Shown here: piece by piece, positions 58,858-64,000 of the stretch
Numbering within the stretch: position 1 is the first letter of the stretch
How the letters are laid out: each line of letters opens with the position of its first letter
Made by a program: the position numbers and the translations under genes
Notes under the pieces: model-generated
Told to the model about the DNA's origin: nothing
The model's database searches: none
What the model saw: the letters and a program-made list of their open reading frames with translations, nothing else
NCBI RefSeq assembly: GCF_015476655.1
Contig: NZ_JABFHF010000018.1
Location: 61,543-125,542, forward strand
Origin: Aquiflexum lacus
GTDB lineage: Bacteria > Bacteroidota > Bacteroidia > Cytophagales > Cyclobacteriaceae
Length of the DNA: 64,000 nucleotides
Reading direction: 5' to 3'

Positions 58858-61182
58858 TCAGAAACCTCTTTTATTGATATGCAGTCCATTGGAGACCTTC
58901 TTCTTTTCTTTTTCAACAGACTTACCTTTTTGGAAAGAGTAGTTCACCGTAAGCCATAGGGGTATCCTGGACATATTTATTTGCCCGGTGGTCCTTTGTT
59001 GAAATTGATCTCCTTGAGTCTCTAATCCATTATAGGTAAATCGTCGGGAAAAAGGCATGGCAGTTGTTAACCCTACTTTCCATTGATCTCCCAGTTTTTT
59101 CTCTGCAGCAAGAAAATAGAGCGGTCCGCTAAAGAAGTCAGATTGGATGTCATTGACAGGGGAAAGATACCTGAAGCGAAGAGTGATATTGACATCTCTC
59201 TCTAGGGCGATCATACCCGAAATTCCGGTTTCTACAGCCAACTTTTTTCTTGGTGAAAATATCATGGGCTCATTACCGATACTATGGCTATGAAAGAACC
59301 TGACCAGATGGTTGATGGAAATGGATTTGTTCAGCCTCATAGCTCCACTGGACTGAATACCGGTTTGGTACAGATCTCCCAGGTTGGCAAATGTGGCTAC
59401 CATTAGGCCTGACGTATCGAGCGTGTATAGGCTGTTGATCATATTGCTTCTCTTTTCAAAGAACAAAGCATTCATTAGCATCAAGTTGCCTGTATTCCAG
59501 GTATGTTCTAGGTTAAGCTGATGGTAGCTATAAGGTTGTAGACCCTGATTGCCAAAGGACAGGGTATAGGGGTCCAGAAAGGTTTCATAATTATTCAGCT
59601 GATGAAATAAAGGATACACCATGGCCGACCGCAAAAAGGCCCTCGCCGAATGTCTTTCATTCCAAACATATCCAATTCTTGCATTTGGCAGAATATACAA
59701 ATTGCTGTTGGCCCCCTTAAGATAGACTGTTTGTATTTTTATTTGCTCTGCCCTAATTCCTAATTCAGCATCCCAGGCATTTCTTTTCCAGTTCATGGAC
59801 CCATAAAGTGCTAAAAGACTACTCCTAAAATCAAATTTGTTTTCATGACCATTTCCAAAATGTTGTCGCTGCACCTGAAAACCTGTTGTCAGCCGATATG
59901 TAGTGCCAAGCTTTGTTCTAAAATCAGTCCTGAGATTGGACACCTGTTGCTCCGGTTGGATATGGTTGACAAAACTTTCCTGTTCTTGGAAGAAGGTTAA
60001 CCTGTTTTCTCCCCTCAAGCGACTCTGTGTCCAATCCACTGTAATGCCTTTGTCTTTTTTCTCGTCAAATTCATGCTGGAAATAGAGGGCTGTTGTCAAA
60101 GACCTGTTCCTGTCTTTTTCTTCCCGTTGAGCTGTCCAAACTTCCATTTGGTCTTTTTGAAGGGTGATATTTCCATTATGGGTTTCTGAAAACCAGCTGG
60201 CCGCCAAGTATCCATGAATCAAGGTGTTCGGAGCAAGGGCATATTCCAATCCCTGGTGGAAAGTGTGGGAAAGACTTTTTTGTCGGGTTTTTTGATCCAT
60301 CAGGATTCTATCTTCACCAACAATTTTCCGATCGTAGCCATGTGTCACATCAAATATGCTGAAGGCTCCATTGTAACTTGTATAGGCATGGATTTTGGGC
60401 GTATAAAAGGAAAAATTTGCGGTGGGGAAACTGTACACTTCACTTCGCGAGATAGGAAATTCACCATAGACCATTCCTGAGAAACCGCTTTCCTTTTCAC
60501 TCAATAGGATGTGGATGACTGCATCTGCTTCCCCTGCAAATCTGGCTGAAGGATTCAGTATCAGCTCGATTTTATCAATTTGCGCTGCCCTTAGCTGCTG
60601 TACATACCTATGGTCCCTTTCAGCACCGTTTACGAAGATAAGCACCTTGTTTTTTCCACTGATACGGATGTTTTGGTTGAAATCCACAAACACTCCTGGA
60701 ATCAGATTGAGTATATCCATTCCGGTATTGGATGCTGCTACATGCTGCTGATTGATCAAGAAGACAGCTTTTTCACCCTCTGTAATTCCTTTTACCTTTT
60801 CCCCTTCTACTACAAGGGTTTCCAATAACAATTCGGATTCCCTGAAATACAAGTTACCTAGACCAGCCTCTCCCACAGCTTCCAAAGACAACATAAAGCT
60901 TTCAAAACCCATATAGCTGAATTTTAAAAAGGAAGGATTGCTTTTTGTAAAAGGTAATTGAAAGTTGCCTTCGGTATCAGTATTGGTACCTGCGATAAAT
61001 ACTGTATCAGGGAGCTGATATAGGGCTACATTTGCAAATGGCACGGGCTCCTCAGTGGATGCATTAAGCAAAGTTCCTCTCAATTTTTCTGTAGATTGGC
61101 CTTTTGCCAAAAAGGAAAAAGACAAAGAGATACCTATCAAGGTAATCGCAAAATGTTTTAGTAAAATGGCTGAAGTTTTCAT
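58858..61182 (-). CDS. TonB-dependent receptor family protein (outer-membrane beta-barrel)
   Basis: A 774-residue outer-membrane protein starting at 61182 (signal peptide ending FLAKGQ). It has a CarboxypepD_reg-like domain at about 35-115 (LRGTLLNASTEEPVPFANVALY), a plug at about 130-235 (MDILNLIPGVFVDFNQNIRISGKN, NPSARFAGEADAVIHILLS) and a barrel of the OMP_b-brl_3 type to the C-terminus. It lacks a SusD neighbour. Upstream, on the same strand, is a membrane-bound LytTR regulator gene, separated by 147 bp, which suggests that the regulator might control it. Confidence 0.88.
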   Translation of the reverse strand: MKTSAILLKHFAITLIGISLSFSFLAKGQSTEKLRGTLLNASTEEPVPFANVALYQLPDTVFIAGTNTDTEGNFQLPFTKSNPSFLKFSYMGFESFMLSLEAVGEAGLGNLYFRESELLLETLVVEGEKVKGITEGEKAVFLINQQHVAASNTGMDILNLIPGVFVDFNQNIRISGKNKVLIFVNGAERDHRYVQQLRAAQIDKIELILNPSARFAGEADAVIHILLSEKESGFSGMVYGEFPISRSEVYSFPTANFSFYTPKIHAYTSYNGAFSIFDVTHGYDRKIVGEDRILMDQKTRQKSLSHTFHQGLEYALAPNTLIHGYLAASWFSETHNGNITLQKDQMEVWTAQREEKDRNRSLTTALYFQHEFDEKKDKGITVDWTQSRLRGENRLTFFQEQESFVNHIQPEQQVSNLRTDFRTKLGTTYRLTTGFQVQRQHFGNGHENKFDFRSSLLALYGSMNWKRNAWDAELGIRAEQIKIQTVYLKGANSNLYILPNARIGYVWNERHSARAFLRSAMVYPLFHQLNNYETFLDPYTLSFGNQGLQPYSYHQLNLEHTWNTGNLMLMNALFFEKRSNMINSLYTLDTSGLMVATFANLGDLYQTGIQSSGAMRLNKSISINHLVRFFHSHSIGNEPMIFSPRKKLAVETGISGMIALERDVNITLRFRYLSPVNDIQSDFFSGPLYFLAAEKKLGDQWKVGLTTAMPFSRRFTYNGLETQGDQFQQRTTGQINMSRIPLWLTVNYSFQKGKSVEKEKKKVSNGLHINKRGF

Positions 61183-61329
61183 GGCCTTTTGATCTGTTAG
61201 TTTTACAGAACAAAGGAAATGAAGGCCTTTAATAAGAACTAAAAAGTGGTGCAGATGCCAAATGTTTGGGTTGGAGAGCAAGAAATCCGCTCAGCCTGTT
61301 ATCAAAAACAAGTTTCTGTGATGAATGGA

Positions 61330-62190
61330 TTAACGGAATTCAGCAAATTTTTCATCGAATTCTTTGACTTTGTTACGGGAAACAGGAATTTCCAGATCCA
61401 TTCCATTCAACCTAAGGCGGTATCCCAAGGTATTTCCCCTTTTTTGGGTGATTTTATTGAGATTGACCAAAAAAGCGCGGTGTACTCTCAAGAGACAAGA
61501 ATGTGTATTCATTTGTTCTTCAATTTCATTCATGCTATTGCGAATGATTTTTTTCTGAAGTTTGCCATCCTTTGAAAGATAAAATACCACATAGTTACCT
61601 TCTGAGCTGATGCAAAGGAGTTCGGACAATTGAAAATCCAAGGACTCCTTTTTGAGTTTGGAGCTGATGTTTATTATTGGCTCATTCTGAGGATTCTTTA
61701 TAGGTAAGCGCTTGAAATACTCTTCCTGAACAGGCAAGGCACTGAACCAAAAAGGGGCATGCATCAGGCTAAAAAAAACATAGGGAAGAAAACAGATGAA
61801 AAGGGCATATTTGAAAGAATCCAAAAAAGTGGCAAGATTCCACCGGTCTGCCGCAGGTTCCAGCAGAAAAGCAGCAAAATAAATGATCAAGCCCATAGAT
61901 AGCAGAATCACACCAAAGGCCAGCAATTCTTTGCCTATAGTCCAAAGCCTATTTTTTTTACAAATTAAAGGATTTATGACTCCGCCTGTGGCCAATAAAG
62001 CTGCTGATCCAACAAACAAACCATATCCTATTAATTTCCAAACAAATAGGGGATCATCTTGGCCGGCATCAAAAGGGGTGTAAATCACCATGAACAAAAA
62101 GCCAAAAACAGTGATCACACCAAAAGCGGCCCAAGGTTTTTGGAGCAAAAAATTTTGGGGAATTTCTTTTTTCAGCCAGTCGGGAAGCAT
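61330..62190 (-). CDS. Membrane LytTR DNA-binding regulator
   Basis: A 286-residue protein. Four hydrophobic segments (about 20-40, 50-68, 85-110 and 128-147) form a membrane sensor-type N-terminal half. The C-terminal LytTR domain (about 185-286) contains ELLCISSEGNYVVFYL, KKIIRNSMNEIEEQM, LLRVHRAFLVNLNKI and a GYRLRLNGMDLEIPVSRNKVKEF ending, all typical of the DNA-binding beta-domain. No phosphoreceiver domain is present, so the signal must come through the membrane part. The nearest target candidate is the co-directional barrel receptor gene. Confidence 0.87.
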   Translation of the reverse strand: MLPDWLKKEIPQNFLLQKPWAAFGVITVFGFLFMVIYTPFDAGQDDPLFVWKLIGYGLFVGSAALLATGGVINPLICKKNRLWTIGKELLAFGVILLSMGLIIYFAAFLLEPAADRWNLATFLDSFKYALFICFLPYVFFSLMHAPFWFSALPVQEEYFKRLPIKNPQNEPIINISSKLKKESLDFQLSELLCISSEGNYVVFYLSKDGKLQKKIIRNSMNEIEEQMNTHSCLLRVHRAFLVNLNKITQKRGNTLGYRLRLNGMDLEIPVSRNKVKEFDEKFAEFR

Positions 62191-62523
62191 TACTAGAATT
62201 GGTAAAACCTTTTACAAGTAAAATAATAACAAGGCAGAAAGCAAATCTAATTAAAGCTTCTAAATTTTCAGGGGATCAACTTGTTTTAATGTTGAGATAT
62301 AACTGTTCATAGGAGATTTGGACTTAGTTTTTAATTAGGATTAAAATCAAGTTTTATCATCAATTTATTTTTTTGAGTAAGCTTTGGCCTACTGAAAATG
62401 CCGGGACAACCAAAGTGTTTTCATTTGAACATGGCGAAAATTCCGCCAAGTTGACTCTTTTTCTAACTCTCCCTCTTTGTAAAAATACCTATATGCTCAC
62501 CGATTGTTCTCCAAGCTTTACAG
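62191..62523. other. Intergenic stretch without a recognised gene
   Basis: About 330 bp upstream of the LytTR gene. I find no promoter match and no frame with family similarity. Its right end is the point at which similarity with the second copy of the module begins (62524). Confidence 0.5.
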
Positions 62524-62704
62524 AACGGTTTACGTGTATGAGAAGTAGCGGATTAAAAAGCACTTCACTTTCAATTTGGCACTGACTTTTATTAAAATCA
62601 TAGACCTTTGATTTAGCACTGAACCCGCTATTTTTCATACACGCTGTGTGTGCCCAGCATGGGCATCTGGTATCGAAGATACCAAATTATTCCAGAGGGT
62701 GAAA
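62524..62704. repeat. Direct repeat, copy 1 (long imperfect palindrome plus intron-like start)
   Basis: A 181-bp segment repeated at 63820-64000 with one mismatch (T to C at 62537 versus 63833), offset 1296 bp. It holds an imperfect palindrome: arms 62532-62554 (ACGTGTATGAGAAGTAGCGG onward) and 62622-62645 (CCCGCTATTTTTCATACACG within), with a 67-bp centre. It then runs into the group II intron-like segment. Identity of the two copies begins precisely at AACGG. Confidence 0.95.
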
Positions 62705-63119
62705 TGCCTGTGCCGACGAATTACGGCATCCCTTGCAGGCAAGTTGGTGAAGCCTGCTAGTAAGTCGCAAAGCCTGTCCCGAGTATCGGGGCTGGTTGCC
62801 GTGAGAGGGCCGAGCGTGAAGAAAACTTCCTGTGGAAGTTTTTAGCGAGGAGCCAGCTTGCAGGGATGTAGTAAAGCCCGCCTCCCGGAGGGCAGGGAAG
62901 CGAGACTACAAAATTCGGTACTGACAAACAGAGCCTGTCCCGATTTTCGGGAAACGGCATACGGAGGCCAAAAGGGGACCGCCGTATACAGCCTGTCCCG
63001 AACTGGATTCGGGAAGACCCGTACTGCCTGTCCCGAGTATCGGGATACAGTGGTCCCGATGCTCGGGATAAATATTGAAAGCCTCAACCTGAGCCATTTG
63101 GCTCAGGTCGGGCTACTCG
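62648..63119 (+). ncRNA. Group II intron-like RNA segment, without ORF
   Basis: The segment opens GTGTGCCCAGCATGGGCATC, which is like the 5' end of bacterial group II introns (GUGYG, with CCCAGC/GGGC pairing), and then shows the AGAGGGTGAAA stretch usual in domain I. Near the right end, CCTGAGCC pairs with GGCTCAGG and is followed by GGGCTACTCGAT, which could be a domain VI and 3' boundary. I do not see a convincing domain V (GAAA-loop catalytic hairpin), and no reverse transcriptase is present. It may be a truncated or ORF-less derivative. A second copy begins at 63944 and leaves the window. Confidence 0.45.
62772..63069. repeat. Cluster of TCCCGA-TCGGGA palindromes
   Basis: Five copies of GCCTGTCCCGA-N-TCGGGA type: 62772-62790, 62933-62952, 62991-63014, 63026-63045 and 63052-63069 (last one with a shorter left end). 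Also within this range is the 9739-type palindrome at 62877-62897. All lie inside the intron-like segment. Confidence 0.8.
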
Positions 63120-63120
63120 A

Positions 63121-63753
63121 TTAGCGGGTCGTTGTTGTCACTCGGTCAGTTTTGTTTTGTTGAAAATCTTCAGCCTTCGTAAAATATTCGATAGTCAAAA
63201 CCAACAGCATAAAACAAAGAAACGTGACTTTTTGCATTACAGCCAACAATCCCCAGTTCCCTGCTCCATACAAGTACAAAGTGGAATAAAATATGAGTAG
63301 GCTCACAATACAAAACAACGTCAACCAATGAATCTTTGTCTTTAAAATAAAGACGGTAATGTAAAACAAACCAATCATGGTCAGAGTACTTGAAACCGTT
63401 ACCATAATGTTATGCAAGGGTGTCGCAATTAGAAAGGTAAAAAACATATTAACAACGCCAATTGATATTAAAACCAACTCTGTGTGCTTGTGGGGTATTT
63501 TGCGAGAAGTATGAATAAAGAAAAGTCCATATCCAATTGAATTGAAGACCATACCGATAAGTGCCCAAATCCTTGATGGGTTCTCAGTACCATTGAGTGC
63601 CTTCGCTAAAAATAAGTTGCTAAAAAAATTCTTTGACCAATCAAAGCCTACAGAATTTTCGTCAAGGATTGAACCGCCCGGATAAAGTAAGATGGCAATT
63701 ACAAGAAAAAGCACAGATATGATTATGCATATTAGAACCGAATACTTTTGCAT
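63121..63753 (-). CDS. DUF998-like membrane protein
   Basis: A 210-residue protein with about six transmembrane segments. The sequence after the first helix (YPGGSILDENSVGFDWSKNFFSN) and the central NPSRIWALIGMVFNSIGYGLFF resemble DUF998-type membrane proteins of unknown function. It is flanked on both sides by the direct repeat, with its start codon 67 bp from copy 2 and its stop next to the intron-like segment. This looks like a cassette rather than part of an operon. The C-terminus (DRVTTTTR) is polar. Confidence 0.6.
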   Translation of the reverse strand: MQKYSVLICIIISVLFLVIAILLYPGGSILDENSVGFDWSKNFFSNLFLAKALNGTENPSRIWALIGMVFNSIGYGLFFIHTSRKIPHKHTELVLISIGVVNMFFTFLIATPLHNIMVTVSSTLTMIGLFYITVFILKTKIHWLTLFCIVSLLIFYSTLYLYGAGNWGLLAVMQKVTFLCFMLLVLTIEYFTKAEDFQQNKTDRVTTTTR

Positions 63754-63819
63754 TTGCTATCGGAATTTAATTATTACTTTTTTTAATTGTGTTTGAAACT
63801 GTCATTTGCAATGCCCGCC

Positions 63820-64000
63820 AACGGTTTACGTGCATGAGAAGTAGCGGATTAAAAAGCACTTCACTTTCAATTTGGCACTGACTTTTATTAAAATCATAGA
63901 CCTTTGATTTAGCACTGAACCCGCTATTTTTCATACACGCTGTGTGTGCCCAGCATGGGCATCTGGTATCGAAGATACCAAATTATTCCAGAGGGTGAAA
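63820..64000. repeat. Direct repeat, copy 2 (cut by the window end)
   Basis: Matches 62524-62704 in 180 of 181 positions and continues beyond the window, so the true repeat length is unknown. The intron-like 5' end begins at 63944. The left flank (ATGCCCGCC before AACGG) differs from copy 1 (TTTACAG). Confidence 0.95.

Noticed and set aside
62373..62585. A 70-codon frame reaching into the palindrome
   Set aside because: It runs through the direct repeat and has no recognisable motif; the start of the repeat breaks any gene logic.
62757..63124. Several overlapping open frames on both strands
   Set aside because: They arise from the GC-rich palindromes of the intron-like segment and show repetitive peptide content, not protein-like sequence.
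1..64000. tRNA or rRNA genes
   Set aside because: I looked for TPsiC-type GGTTCGAATCC segments and rRNA landmarks and saw none; a covariance search could settle this.

Overview
The window looks like a chromosome segment from a Bacteroidota bacterium of the order Cytophagales, most likely family Cyclobacteriaceae (Algoriphagus/Belliella-like). Reasons: low GC; Bacteroidota-type promoters (TAnnTTTG at -7 and no Shine-Dalgarno pattern); many lipoproteins and outer-membrane proteins with carboxypeptidase-like regulatory domains; a type IX secretion (T9SS) sorting domain; 6-bladed propeller and DUF4221 lipoproteins; and ABA4-like, LemA/DUF2207 and DUF6702/HupE genes. The placement rests on gene content only. 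I saw no rRNA, tRNA, CRISPR array, prophage or insertion-sequence transposase.

Layout. 0-10 kb: two surface lipoproteins, a decayed lipoprotein tail, a VapBC-like toxin-antitoxin pair, a LemA-DUF2207-SIMPL operon, an M14 peptidase lipoprotein divergent from a dipeptide epimerase, and the wreck of a second toxin-antitoxin pair. 10-16 kb: a DUF4221 lipoprotein, a BamA/TamA-like outer-membrane protein, an AAA_14/DUF4143 ATPase with a tandem palindrome at its start, an M19 dipeptidase, 3-hydroxyanthranilate dioxygenase. 16-26 kb: DUF6702, HupE/UreJ and an M1 aminopeptidase, a repeat-packed gap, then an envelope cluster in which an MG2-like protein carrying a TonB plug but no barrel sits between two paralogous carboxypeptidase-regulatory proteins, followed upstream by a second BamA/TamA-like protein. 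26-37 kb: a GNAT acetyltransferase, a 934-residue YCF48-repeat protein with a T9SS tail, a Tll0287-like heme-motif lipoprotein, prfA, an RsmB-type methyltransferase, an ABA4-like protein and guaB. 37-48 kb: a HisA-like protein lacking the first catalytic Asp, two serine hydrolases, an AONS-like transferase, a Wzi-like protein, a TonB-dependent receptor family protein and Fe/Mn superoxide dismutase. 48-58 kb: TadA-like deaminase, a PiT-like membrane protein divergent from a Na/Pi symporter, deoC, a saccharopine/alanine dehydrogenase-like enzyme, three FKBP lipoproteins with a DHH phosphoesterase, ndk, and a protein N-terminal glutamine amidohydrolase of the NTAQ1 family. 58-64 kb: a STAS/SEC14 protein, another barrel receptor with a membrane LytTR regulator, then a 1296-bp directly repeated module built of a long imperfect palindrome, a group II intron-like RNA segment and a membrane-protein gene.

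How genes may work together. Muropeptide turnover is suggested by the M14 peptidase, the epimerase and the M19 dipeptidase. Surface and envelope functions dominate: barrel proteins, plug/MG2 hybrid, Wzi-like protein, FKBP chaperones and a T9SS client. Two phosphate-transporter families face each other across one intergenic region. The most unusual points are the NTAQ1 enzyme in a bacterium, the Asp-to-Tyr HisA homologue, the MG2/plug cluster, the operator-like repeats at the DUF4143 ATPase, and the palindrome/intron module at the right edge.
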